Positions 1 to 9,800 of a stretch of DNA of 64,000 bases are shown in pieces. Below the pieces are notes generated by a model. That model saw only the letters and a program-made list of their open reading frames with translations, searched no databases and was not told the DNA's origin. The first letter of the stretch is position 1. Every line of letters begins with the position of its first letter. The translations under genes were made by a program, and so were the position numbers. Source of the stretch: Phytoseiulus persimilis (taxonomy: Eukaryota; Arthropoda; Arachnida; Mesostigmata; Phytoseiidae); the NCBI GenBank assembly GCA_037576195.1, contig CM075102.1:44884745-44948744 (forward strand). The letters run 5' to 3'.

Positions 1-428
1 AGTGACCACGAAAGCCGGAAGAGGTTATGGCGGAGCGCTCCGACCGGACCAAGAGCGCTGGACAATGCTGAAGCTTCTGTGGAATATGTTCACTTGTTGA
101 AGGGAAGGCGGAGGCCCGCCCCGTACGCCCGCCCGCTCCTGGGAAATCAGAGAGACTGACGGTCAGCAACGAGAGCTGAGTGCACTCCAAGGACGCCTCA
201 GAGAGCTGAGTGCGTCTCTTACTTTTCCAACTCTCTCAGAGAAACACCTAGTCGCAGCTTTCTTCTGCGACTTGCCGGCCTCGCGGCTTGCCAGGCACTT
301 GTTGGTCTCATTTTAAAGAACTGGCAATCGAGCGAGCCCTCGTGGGAAGTAGTTGCCCCGACAATTTCCGAATTTCACCCTGCAGCCCACACGGCTCGCT
401 CGGAACTGTCCTCTATTTCCACCTGTAG
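1..428. other. Non-coding stretch, probably intron or UTR
   Basis: I see no convincing coding exon here. A 13-base sequence (GAGAGCTGAGTGC) occurs twice, at 171-183 and 201-213, exactly 30 bases apart. The last 20 or so bases before 429 are pyrimidine-rich and end in TAG, so this is best read as the tail of an intron of the gene whose last exon follows. Confidence 0.35.
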
Positions 429-580
429 CCAAGAAGGCAGCAGCAGATAGGAACCCCCAGTCGGCTCCTACTTCACCGAACGGAGACACGCGAATCCGAT
501 TCACCATCAGCGACTACTTCGAGCGGCCGATCGCGGACCGCTCGATCAGACTGTCGGAGGCTCCAGAGGCCCAGGAATAA
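429..580 (+). CDS. Probable terminal exon of a gene entering from the left (partial)
   Basis: I do not recognise this protein. A strong splice acceptor (pyrimidine tract ending ACCTGTAG at 428) precedes a frame that runs to TAA at 578-580. The roughly 50 encoded residues read as natural protein: an Ala/Pro/Ser-rich start (KKAAADRNPQSAPTS) followed by a charged segment (RIRFTISDYFERP). By my hand count about 70 percent of third codon positions are G or C, close to the TIS11 gene in this window and above the surroundings. The exon starts in mid-codon, so an upstream exon is required; none is visible in bases 1-428, so it should lie outside the window. The reading frame remains open upstream of the acceptor, so the exact start is an inference. 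I found no clear AATAAA in the next few hundred bases. A chance open frame is the main alternative. Confidence 0.42.
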
Positions 581-1350
581 CTTTGAAACCATCATTTTTG
601 TTGTTATCCCAAGATGAATAGCACTTCTTTCTTTTAGGGTCATCATCCGCTGGAGAATTTTTGTGCTACGTTGTTTCATTGTGAGAATGATCCTGCTGGC
701 AATCATGGCGACGAGGACGACAAAGGAAGAAAGAGAGGAGGGTCGGCTTCGTCGTTATAATCTCTGATTTCATTGAAGTCCGCTTGGATTCGCTCCGCCT
801 TTGGCTGTGCTCACTTTTGCAAAACTGCTTTGTCCCCTACCTTCGCAGGAGCCCTTTGCCCTGATCGTTGCGGAAGCATGAGGCGTATGCCGGCTGCCCG
901 TTTGCGCATGAGAGCGCTCCGCAACCAATAATGAAATCCCTCCCGGTCTCGGTTTTTATTTGGAAAGGAAAAAATTTCGCGATGATACCGGCGATGAAGT
1001 TTAGGGAGGAAAGCCGTGTTTCAGGGTTCGAAGCCTAACGTTTGAAAACTCAACACTGATCAGTATTAGCGATTCTCGGCGTCACCGATCGTAAACGAAA
1101 TGTTCATCATCGAGTGGAACATGTGGAAACATGATTATGTTTTGGGACATGTATCGGATGTTAATTGACGTCTGCTCAGCGGCCCAACACGTCGAAGGGG
1201 ATGACAACGACGCTTGCGCTCCGCAGTGAGCCGACACGACTATCGGATTTCAAAATATCAGCTTTCAGGTGTGACCGACCTAGCGCCACTCCTTCTGCAA
1301 CACCGTTCGTGACATTTTGTTTCAGGGATCACTGCTTTCACTTTCCGAGG

Positions 1351-1390
1351 TATTTAAAAGCCCGGGTGCTCGAAGATTCGACGCCATTCT
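1351..1390 (+). promoter_or_regulatory. TATA box and initiator for the 1416-1703 gene
   Basis: TATTTAAA at 1351-1358 is followed by CCATTCT at 1384-1390, which fits the YYANWYY initiator. Transcription from A1386, 35 bases after the start of the TATA box, would leave a 5' leader of about 30 bases before the ATG at 1416. The arrangement supports the short start chosen for the gene. The spacing is slightly longer than ideal and the site is inferred, not shown. Confidence 0.4.
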
Positions 1391-1415
1391 GCAAGCCTGT
1401 GATGAGGCGGTGGTC

Positions 1416-1703
1416 ATGCGAATGCAAGCCTCGAAAGCCCGCTTCTTGGTTGTGTTGTTGTTCGGATTATTGTGCAACTCTTCTTTCGGATTTGAACACA
1501 TCAAAGGATTCAAAAAGCTGAAGAAACTCGCAAAACTTGGCCTTGTTGTCAAAGTTTTGGCGCCGACAGTGATTCCGATCCCTCTACTCGTCGAACGATC
1601 AAGTCGGAAAGGAGATGGATTTGGAAGTGAAGGATACGGAGGAGCAGGAGGAGCTTACGCCATGATGAACTTTGGAGGAGGTCAAATGGGGGGCTGGTGG
1701 TGA
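1416..1703 (+). CDS. Small secreted glycine-rich protein
   Basis: This is a single-exon gene for a 95-residue protein of unknown function. Residues 1-28 form a typical signal peptide: two N-terminal basic residues, a Leu/Val/Phe-rich core (FLVVLLFGLLC), then small residues NSSFG. The mature part has a Lys-rich amphipathic segment (HIKGFKKLKKLAKLG, residues about 30-45), a short hydrophobic Pro/Val segment, and a Gly-rich tail from about residue 69 ending in GGGQMGGWW. This layout resembles small secreted, cuticle-associated or antimicrobial-like arthropod peptides, but I cannot assign a family. The frame is also open upstream to 1317. I chose ATG 1416 because the signal peptide begins there and a TATA/initiator pair sits just upstream. 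Gly codons are mostly GGA. The gene converges on the minus-strand exons that end at 1887, so the two 3' UTRs must meet or overlap. A plus-strand AATAAA at 2149-2154 is a possible, rather distant, polyadenylation signal. Confidence 0.68.
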   Translation: MRMQASKARFLVVLLFGLLCNSSFGFEHIKGFKKLKKLAKLGLVVKVLAPTVIPIPLLVERSSRKGDGFGSEGYGGAGGAYAMMNFGGGQMGGWW

Positions 1704-1886
1704 CAAACTGACTTTCCTTCCGTTTTCCCCGTTTTTTCCGCCTCTCTATCCATTTTTATCCCCTTCCCCCTGGATAGGTCTTGGCTTCTTTCCAACAAAA
1801 TGTTCAAACTTCGAGATTCTTCTCTGTTTGACGATCTGTTAGTCACTTACGATGCTTCGGGAACTCTCTACGCGCTTTTTGCGTAA

Positions 1887-1950
1887 TCAAATCGCCTGTC
1901 GGAGTGGTTCTTGTTTCCTTCGTTCGTCGATTGTGTACAAGATTCCCTGC
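1887..1950 (-). CDS. Probable last exon of a convergent minus-strand gene
   Basis: On the minus strand a strong acceptor (CTTTTTCAG, just right of 1950) opens a frame that needs two bases from the preceding exon. It encodes QGILYTIDERRKQEPLRQAI and stops at TGA (1887-1889). The phase matches the donor of the exon at 2162-2311 exactly, giving a 211-bp intron with GT...AG ends. The product is unrecognised. It ends only 184 bases from the stop codon of the small secreted gene on the other strand. A second frame through the same exon stays open to a GTAAGT donor at 1848-1849, so a different splice form is possible. Confidence 0.36.
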
Positions 1951-2161
1951 CTGAAAAAGACTGCTGAAAGAAATGTCTATGTGTGTAAAATTTGTCGTAA
2001 CCACGTGTTTTTTAGTTGAGCTTAACTGTGTCGTCGATGTTATGTTTTCTTCCGTTGTGAGAATGCGACTTCCCACCTCGTCAGGCTGAATATTGCACGT
2101 GACTTTGTATCATACACATATGATTCGAAACAATGTTTGGAGAGGCACAATAAAAACTAAC

Positions 2162-2311
2162 CTTTGTTGATGACAAGATTTGCAGTGATTGAATCGTCGG
2201 TGATTCATTTTCGTGCGGAGCTTTTCAACTTCCTTCTTATCATCTAGTTCGGGGAACGCGTATTTACTGTAAACCGTTTCATGGGGTCCGAAATCAGTGC
2301 TCTTGTATCCC
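2162..2311 (-). CDS. Probable internal exon of the same minus-strand gene
   Basis: The minus-strand frame encodes about 50 residues that look like real protein, for example YSKYAFPELDDKKEVEKLRT followed by a basic segment with a CxxC pair (HCKSCHQQ). It ends at a good donor (AAAG|GTTAGT) in phase 2, which fits the next exon at 1887-1950. The left-to-right boundary at 2311 is less certain. An AAG acceptor is used here, but the frame stays open further, and a TAG acceptor near 2357 would also work. Further 5' exons must lie to the right. A short ATG-initiated frame on the same strand at 2903-3097, beginning MAAVIYQIF, could be the first, but I could not join it with a convincing donor. I do not recognise the family. 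The CxxC pair could bind a metal ion, but two cysteines alone do not show it. Confidence 0.38.
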
Positions 2312-2359
2312 CTTGCAGGCGATAGGCGTGACTCGATGGTTCTCCGATTCGATCTCACT

Positions 2360-4019
2360 ATTTCACCGCAGACGCTCCAGAGTCCGTGTCAGCGCACGTT
2401 TGGGTGCGATCTCGAGGCGGGTCAGCTTACAACATGACGTGATGATTGGGAGGGGGGGGGGGATTTATGAGTTTAATTCGAAATCGATTTTCGGACGTCT
2501 TAGGGGAGTCCAACAATGCCTTGCGGAGTCAGGCCTTGACGGATGCAGCCGACAATCATTGACACAGAGACTGAAGTGCTCTTCCTCTGATCTGCGTCCG
2601 ACGGGGGTCCGGGAGAAGCTTTTGCAATTCATGGACTGGGTGTGCTATCGGGCGGCAAGGTGTGCGAACACGCATTAACCTTCAAGCGCAGATGAATGAC
2701 GTGCGGAAATCTGAGCAAGTGGGCGAAAGAGAATCATCCTCGCTCTTTCGGTCCAAGCCTTGTACAATTATGACCGTTATCACGTTTTTTGAATTAGCAC
2801 TCAGGTCGCACCGATAGAGACACGTCGAGGCCGAAAGATCCGTAATGCGGCTTGCTTTCTAGCGTGAGGCTGCGCACCATGATATATGGTTCAGGTGACA
2901 CCTCAGCTACTTTCATTTGTGCTGAAATGCCTTTGTGCCTCGCCGAGACTCTGACTCGACGGTTCCGTTGTCACGCGCTTGCCACGCAGGTAGAGTGCGA
3001 CTTTTGAAAGTTCTCCAGAACCTCTGATTGCTAAAAGCAGAAACCATCGGCGGAAAAGGCCACTCCTCACGAAAATCTGGTAGATGACAGCCGCCATACA
3101 GTTGACTTAATCGCTCGGCAGAAATGAGTACTCGTTTTTATTCTCTTCCCTGAGTAATTGAGATGAAGTGTCTGGCTCGCTTGTCGCCGTTGTCTACTAG
3201 TCACTTGCCTTCGCGTGCAGAGAGGAAGAGTGCAACGAGCGACATCGTCACCAGGCTATTTTTCGCTATCCATACTGTTACTGACAGATCTCATGCGGAG
3301 AGTTGAATGATGACGAACTGCGATGATGAGAATTATTCTAGCCGTCATCGTCAATCGAGAACTGAGTCCTCGAGCGTATCATCCTCGCTCAGATTTTGTG
3401 GCCAGACCAAGTCTCTGATCTCGTTCTATAAATGGTTCTTGCTCGATCGCTTTCTTTCTTTGCGACCTACACGACGCTTGCCGTGACGTGGTCTGGTGAT
3501 AATACCTGATGTGTTTTGGCCGCTGCTACCTGAAGGTCATTGTTACAAAGAGTCTTTTGTCGCTGGAGCGGACAACAGCCTTTATTTGGCTTCAGCAGCC
3601 TGGGCTGTATCGAGAGCGAGCTAATTCGAGATAAAGATCAATAATGTACAGATCCAGTGGGTGTTGAACGCTGAAATGGAATCGAATGGAGCTCGAGGGG
3701 AAAATAAAGAGCATCCTCGCCACGAGCTCTTCAGGTCGACCCGCACGATGGGCTCGAACCTCCGCAGAAGAGTTCCGCCAGTCTGCGGGAAGCAGTGCTC
3801 CCGAAACGCCTCACTGGTTCTGATGCAGATTATTATGAGAGCACTCGCCACCCTCGGTCCGCGAAGAATTCAAAGTCCACCGAGTCTCTTCTGTTCGTCC
3901 TTGGTTCTACGCTGCCGGAAGTGTGCCACATTCGAGGGACTGCATCAAATGTCCAGATGTGGATTGGCTCGTGTCAGCTGACTTCAGCGAGACCTCAGAT
4001 ATCCTGCTCAGTCCACGGC
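2360..4019. other. Intergenic or intronic, no firm gene
   Basis: This stretch holds an 11-base poly-G run (2452-2462) and possible upstream exons of the minus-strand gene described at 1887-2311. One weak candidate is a 64-codon minus-strand frame at 2903-3097 with a hydrophobic N terminus. Nothing else is supported. Confidence 0.3.
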
Positions 4020-4370
4020 TCACGCTCCTCTCTCGATAATTGTTTTCATGGTCTCCATTGCGTTCGGTCTGATGCCGGAGTAGAATTCCACGGCTTGTGG
4101 CGCCTCAACTTGTCGATACGGGCTGGAGAAGCCGCTCGTCGAGGGCTGGTGCAGGCCCTTGAAAGCTCCTACACGATGAGAGATTCTCAGGATCGGCCAC
4201 TGGGCAATGGTTATCAGTCGCTCGATTTCGGCACACTGTGTTCTATCCAGACTCCCTGCCTCGGAGTGAGGATACCCGTAGAGATTGACACAGTGCGAGC
4301 CATTCAAGCGTACGGCGTACTTCTGTTTCTCGGTCTGCTCGCCCACGTACTTGCCCGACTGGAGCGCGGA
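4020..4370 (-). CDS. Probable terminal exon of a minus-strand gene
   Basis: I do not recognise the product. On the minus strand an excellent acceptor (pyrimidine-rich CCGACTCGCTCCTCAG ending at 4371) opens a phase-0 frame of 116 codons to TGA at 4020-4022. Possible branch-point sequence TGCTGAAT lies about 45 bases upstream of the acceptor. By hand count about two thirds of third positions are G or C. The protein is low in Arg/Ser/Cys and rich in ordinary residues, e.g. GKYVGEQTEKQKYAVRLNG and PNAMETMKTIIERGA, unlike most chance frames nearby. It has no signal peptide or membrane segment in this exon. Upstream exons should lie at higher coordinates, but I could not fix one. A 240-codon plus-strand frame (3795-4514) covers the same DNA. 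I treat it as the shadow, because it has no splice or start context and odd composition. Confidence 0.45.
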   Translation of the reverse strand, partial: SALQSGKYVGEQTEKQKYAVRLNGSHCVNLYGYPHSEAGSLDRTQCAEIERLITIAQWPILRISHRVGAFKGLHQPSTSGFSSPYRQVEAPQAVEFYSGIRPNAMETMKTIIERGA

Positions 4371-6674
4371 CTGAGGAGCGAGTCGGCGGAGGGAACGTCT
4401 TGTTTGCCATTCAGCACATACCATTCCCGCGCTCTGTATTTCGGGCAGCATTGTACCAAGAGCTACGTCTTAGGAGGAGAAAAAATGCAAATATACGGCC
4501 CTTGCCAGAACTAACACTCCCATATCCGCCCTCTCCTCAGAACAATGTCCTTCAGTCTTAAGCTTGCCCCGCTCCCTCGTCTAGGATTCGGATCCACTTC
4601 TATCATGCGTTCCGGAGCCGCCATCAGCGTTCGCGTTCATTTCGTGGGAGGATCGGAATAGAGTTTGAATGTTTCCGGAGGCATGCCTTGCTTCCGAGGC
4701 AACCGTTGGGGATTTTCCGGCGGCTCAGAAGGATGTCGGGGAAAACACGAGAGTGGGCATTCCCGTTCATTCCTTTGGAGCCGGGAGCCTCAACGTTGGG
4801 ACGAGGAAGAGCCGAGATCAGAGGTTGGAGGAGAGCACAAGCGGGAAAGGAGTGTCTGGGATGAGTGGGAGACACGAGGTGGAGAGCGGAGGAAGGCGTG
4901 TTGATGAAGCTCGCCGGTTGTTGAATGGGCGTGTTGGTGATATATCGGAGCCGGCAGTTGGCGGTTTCGCCTTCATTAGCTGCCTTAAAGGATAAATTAT
5001 CTTGCAGAGTGTGTCTCGGAAACAGAGAATCTCTGAAATTCCGCGGCAGGGGAATGAATCCGAATGGCAGCCAGTTTCGCAGCCGACCGGGGCAGGTTTC
5101 GCAACCGTGTCGCTGCGAGACTTCGTTCATTGCGGTTCAGCAGCGCGATGAGCTGAGATGGAGGAATATTGGCGGAACGGTGATGGAAACGGACGAAGTA
5201 GGAAAAAAACGCCGCATCTTCAACTGGCGGGCCTCGCAAGTCTGAATTGCTTTGACGTTGCAAACTCAGAAGAGAACAAACCGTTTTCAAAAGGCCGCCT
5301 CGTTTCTTTCCAGGGATTTATCTGTCATGAAACGACGAGGAAAACTTATTGGAAAACAGCAACGATGTATCCCACGCGATAGGACGCGGTGCTCCAACTG
5401 AACGGGTTCGTCTCCGGTGTCTCCTCCCGCAAATCGTCTCGCGGAATTCGGAGACATTTTTTCGTTGAGGCGGAATGACTTCGAGTGTTCAAATCCACCC
5501 GAACGAACGCTCTGGAGGGAGGAGATCTTGACAGTCAATTGACGGTTTCCACGTGCTTGAACGTTCTGGGGTTCGCCCGCAATCATGTTCGGAGCCTGGA
5601 AACTTCCACCGATTCGAATCCTGAAAAATAAGTGAGGAAACAGCTCACTGATTAATGGGCTGCCGACCCCATCCTGTGCTAGGACCGACTCGGATCAATC
5701 GGATGTATCGTCGACGGAATACGAAAATGCCGAAGAGAACCGTGGAACTGATCGAACGATTTTCCCGCGAAGGCTCCGGAGCGCCCGAGTCTTAGAAGAT
5801 TGTAGAGCTGAGGCAATAACCGGATAACTCTGTACACCGCGCTGGATTCCGCTCTCGAGTGCATGGACTGCATGAACCCTGCTTTGTTGATGGTCCAAGT
5901 TATTCGAGATTAAAAGTCCCTGCAGACTCCTGGCAACGACACAACGAGGAATTTTCAAGGGTTCTCCTCAAAGATATCCGGCCCCTAATGAGCACGAAGG
6001 AGCAGAGCCCGCTCTACAGGACTCCCGCGTAAACCCCGCCAGACCAAGACCTTAACAATTATCGGAATAAGAACTTTTGTTTCGAAATGCGGTCGAGCTT
6101 GATGAATCAAAAATTAATTCAGCATCTAGGGAGAGCTCTCGGAGGGATCGGCCGTCCGAGCGGGACCGTTGCGAATTGAGTACCATCAAGGTAGGGGTGG
6201 AGGGAGAGCTTCGCGTCCACATTCGGGCAACCCATGGAAGAGACGCGAGGTATGTCTTGACAAGGAACTGATCGGATGGAGATGCGGATGCGACGTTTCC
6301 TGCCCTCTGAGGATGCAGAAAAAAGACGTCCGTGGTCAGTGAATTCCACCGCTGTTGAACCGGGAGCGTTTGCTTAGACAGGGATTAGGGCCAAGCTGCA
6401 GGATAAATAGGACCAGATACGAGGGACCCAGAACTCCTCCGAAAGGGGCGAAGCGTCTAGCCAAACAATGAAGGTTCGATGATTGCTGAGCCGACCGACT
6501 CATTGCTCATTCGCCGGCTCCCGCAGGCTTCTGTTTGCTGGCCTGTTTCCCTTATATTGCGGCGTCTGTCTTTGTGCTCTCGCATGCAACATTGTACCCG
6601 GTCCCGGTCGTCCGCAACGTCCGCCGTGGCCTCTTGGGAGGAGCCTGGAGTGGTCCCTTCCGATTGCCGATCAG
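4371..6674. other. No firm gene; several ambiguous open frames
   Basis: Long frames occur on both strands (minus 4624-5130 and 4997-5290, plus 4669-4995 and 4925-5245). They share codon boundaries or shadow each other, and I could not decide between strands from composition. None has a recognisable domain, signal peptide or matched splice sites. Upstream exons of the gene ending at 4020 probably lie in here. Confidence 0.25.
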
Positions 6675-6892
6675 TCGAGTCCAAAGCTCGAGTGCTCCTG
6701 CGTCGATTGACCGGGAGCGCTTTTTCCCGCCATTTCCTTGATAGGGTCGCTCTCGATAGTTTACGGTCAAACCTGTCGGGATCTTCTGCATCCGTCGAGA
6801 ATCTGATGTCGCCCGAGGAGCGTGACGGAGGGCTGCGATTCCTAACAGGCTTCGAAGAGGAAGAACTCCGAAGAATGAGCCAAAGCAAGCGC
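6675..6892 (+). CDS. Candidate internal exon, product unknown
   Basis: An acceptor (CCGATTGCCGATCAG ending at 6674) and a good donor (GC|GTGAGG at 6893) bracket 218 bases open in one frame (phase 1 in, phase 0 out). The encoded segment is charged and amphipathic, e.g. SASVENLMSPEERDGGLRFL and TGFEEEELRRMSQ. I recognise no domain. Without the donor the frame would stop at TAG a few codons later. G or C at third positions is only moderately raised (my count about 57 percent), and minus-strand frames of 140-150 codons overlap, so this may be chance. Confidence 0.24.
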
Positions 6893-9800
6893 GTGAGGGA
6901 AAAGCCCGTGGACTCCGGCTATTAGATGCTGATCGCGATAGCACGACTCTGTTGATATTGTTGGTGCCGTAATTTGCCAGATCAACTCCTTCCTTATCCA
7001 ACCCCGCGTTTGCTCCTCCGCCTGAGCGTCCGTCCGCGCTGGACTCTTCTCTCCATAGCTGCTTGTTCGGTTAGCTGGCCGGCGGCCGAGGCAGGGAGAT
7101 CAAGCTCCATCTGTACCCTCCCTGATAGCGATAGAGCTCCAACAGTCCGCCAGTTGCTCAAAGCTCCCGTAGTCTTCGTCGAAGAGGCGGCGGTGCTGGT
7201 GGTCATTGGGCTCCACCTTGATAAATATCATCCATGACTTTTTCGATGGCCAACAAATGATCCGCCTGTACAGTCATTCCGACGTTTTGCACTTCTTGTT
7301 GTTTGCCTCACCCCGCGCGCAGCGAGCTCGCCGCATCAGCTGGGCTGGAAAACATTGTTCCACTCGAGCTCGTCTCCTTCCGCCGAACTCATAAATCAGT
7401 TCCGAAGGATGCTTAGGGAGTTTTTATTGAACAAAATGCTCCTTATCGATACACGCAGCAGCAGACTGGCGGGCATGGGGGAGCTCGGGAGGGCGAGCGC
7501 CTCTGTCAGGTCGGCAAGGAGGCGAGCCAGAGATCGCGCGGAGGGAAAAACCTAATGCAAAGGATAAAAAATGTTCTCCTGACATTTTTCATTTCCGGAA
7601 TGTCTTCGATCGGATCAAAGTTTATATTTTGGGCCAAGCAACACCTCCACCGGGTGTCCTATTGTTGCTGGATCCGTGTGGTTCATGCGTGTCTTCATCC
7701 CTGGATGATCCTCTAGTGTTAGGAGCGAGCAAACTCCAAAAGCTCCGGTCAGGATCCTGTGGAAAGCGGACACCGTGAACCCGACTCGAATGATCGATAG
7801 ATGGTCAATCAGTGCGGGCAAGCACTCGTGGTACGGCGACGTTTCCGAGGTCGTCTTCATTCAACGCACATGTGGCGGCGTCGTGTACGCGATGCCCCCA
7901 CGTCGCACCATCCCAGACCGATGGGTTTCTTCTCTTTTTTTCGCTAAGCAGGCGATTTCCCCGGACCGCATGGAATCCCCATGGAGCGGAAGGCGAGTGA
8001 GAAGCTCGACGATATCCTCGAGCGACTCGGTGCGACTTCGGACGGGTTAGTTCGCAGTGAACGAATTCGCCATGTGGGATGGATTTCACCATAGCAGAAC
8101 CATCAGGTTTTTCCATCGCGCGTCAATGTCTGGAGTTCTCTCAGTCCGCTGTGCATTAAGTTCGGGGACATTTTTATGTGACGACCCAAAAAAAACTCGT
8201 AGGCAGCCGGGCGGGCAACGGGTGGTTCTTCCGTTGTGGAGCTGTTCAAATATTTACCAATACGAGGCTTGCTGGCTAACTGAACGAGCCCGGGAACAAG
8301 CGAACGACGGAAGACGACAACGACGAGCGAAAGGAGAAGTACAAAATAAAGGCAGAAGGGAGCTTATTGGGATTTATTTCGGCTTTGAGGGATGTCGCGA
8401 AGCACCGACTTGCAGCGGCGGCGATGTGGGCCAGCCTGAACAAATCCTTCACATTCCGTTGTATTCCGAGCGACCAGCCCCAGTCTCATCGCTCGCTCGG
8501 GGCGCGGGGCTCCGTCACAGCGATGTAACGACCCTCGACATACCTGTAATTACATGACGATACCCGAAGCTTAGAATCAAACCGGAGTTAATAATGAATG
8601 TCCCTCTTCGAGCGTTTGTTGCCCCGATCCGGAGCTCGTAGCCCAGACATCGTCTGAGGGGGAGGGGGGGAGCTTCTCACTCTCTTATTCCGAGAGAAGC
8701 AGTCTCGGGTCAGTTTCGCTCAGAAGTTACAGGGACATCAACAGCAGCGTCCTGGTGAAGATCGTCCCGTTCCATCCTCGTGAGTTGTCGATTAGCCGAC
8801 ACGAGTCGCCCCGTTGGTAGGCGCAGGAGCGTGCTGTCCCCGCATTCGAAACACGACGTCCGGTGGGTTGTTTTTGCTGTCCCGCTCGTCGACGCGGTCG
8901 CCGTCGCGGAACAAAGGCCGTCGTTATCGAGCGACATCCACCGTATGCCTCCTTCTACACAGTCTTGACTGGCATCCTGCTCGACGCCATCATGATTGTC
9001 GTCTGGCAAGGTACGCTATCGGAATGAAATATTCACCCCGATTCGCTCTCCAATACTGCAGCGGGAAAGTGCACCGTGAGCCACGGTTCATCCATGAATA
9101 TTCGGACCGGAGTCTCACTGCAAACAATGAGATCGCTCGTGTTTTGTGACAGCGCCACCAAATATCTCGGAACCTCCCCGCCGGGCGATTCACTCACGAG
9201 CCCGCGTTTTGGGCCCCCGCCAGCATCCGGCGATAATGGTAATGCTGATCGTACGCAGACCACCTCCGCCACCCCACCATGCAGTGCATCGCCGAAGCAA
9301 GTGGAAACCGTTTCGAAACTGGGATACTGTTGTTTCCATGCACGCATGCAAGAGGCTCGCGTGCAAAACGTCCCATCTGTGCTCCTTCTTTCATGCAAAT
9401 CGTATCCAAAGGTGCAAGGAGCGAAAACGCTGCTCCGTGCTCCGGATTCGCTTTTCGTTGCCTTCTACCACCGACAACCTGTGAAGAATCACGGGATTCT
9501 TTGGCTTTAGGGGAAGCGGCGTTCGCTTTCTCAGCGCCGCGTTTTTATGCGATGTGCGAATCAGTTCGCCAGCGAACGAAAATAGGAAAACAGTCCCAGG
9601 TAAACACCGCAAGCCGTCGACGGGAGGAAACTCCTGCGCCATTAGGAGCCACCGTTCTGTATTGACGACTACATCACGGGCGATCAGAACCAAGCCCAGC
9701 CGAACGGGCCCAGAGAAAGGTCAAATCGCATGAAATCTTCTCTCGAGTCATTGACGCAACGTCGCGCTCCAAGCTGAATCGAATCCCGATCGACTGAGGA

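Noticed and set aside
3750-3775. Minus-strand GGTTCGAGCCC resembling a tRNA B box
   Set aside because: The flanking bases cannot form the 5-bp T stem and there is no A box at a suitable distance.
3795-4514. 239-residue plus-strand frame
   Set aside because: It covers the stronger minus-strand exon at 4020-4370, has no signal, domain or splice context, and its composition is atypical.
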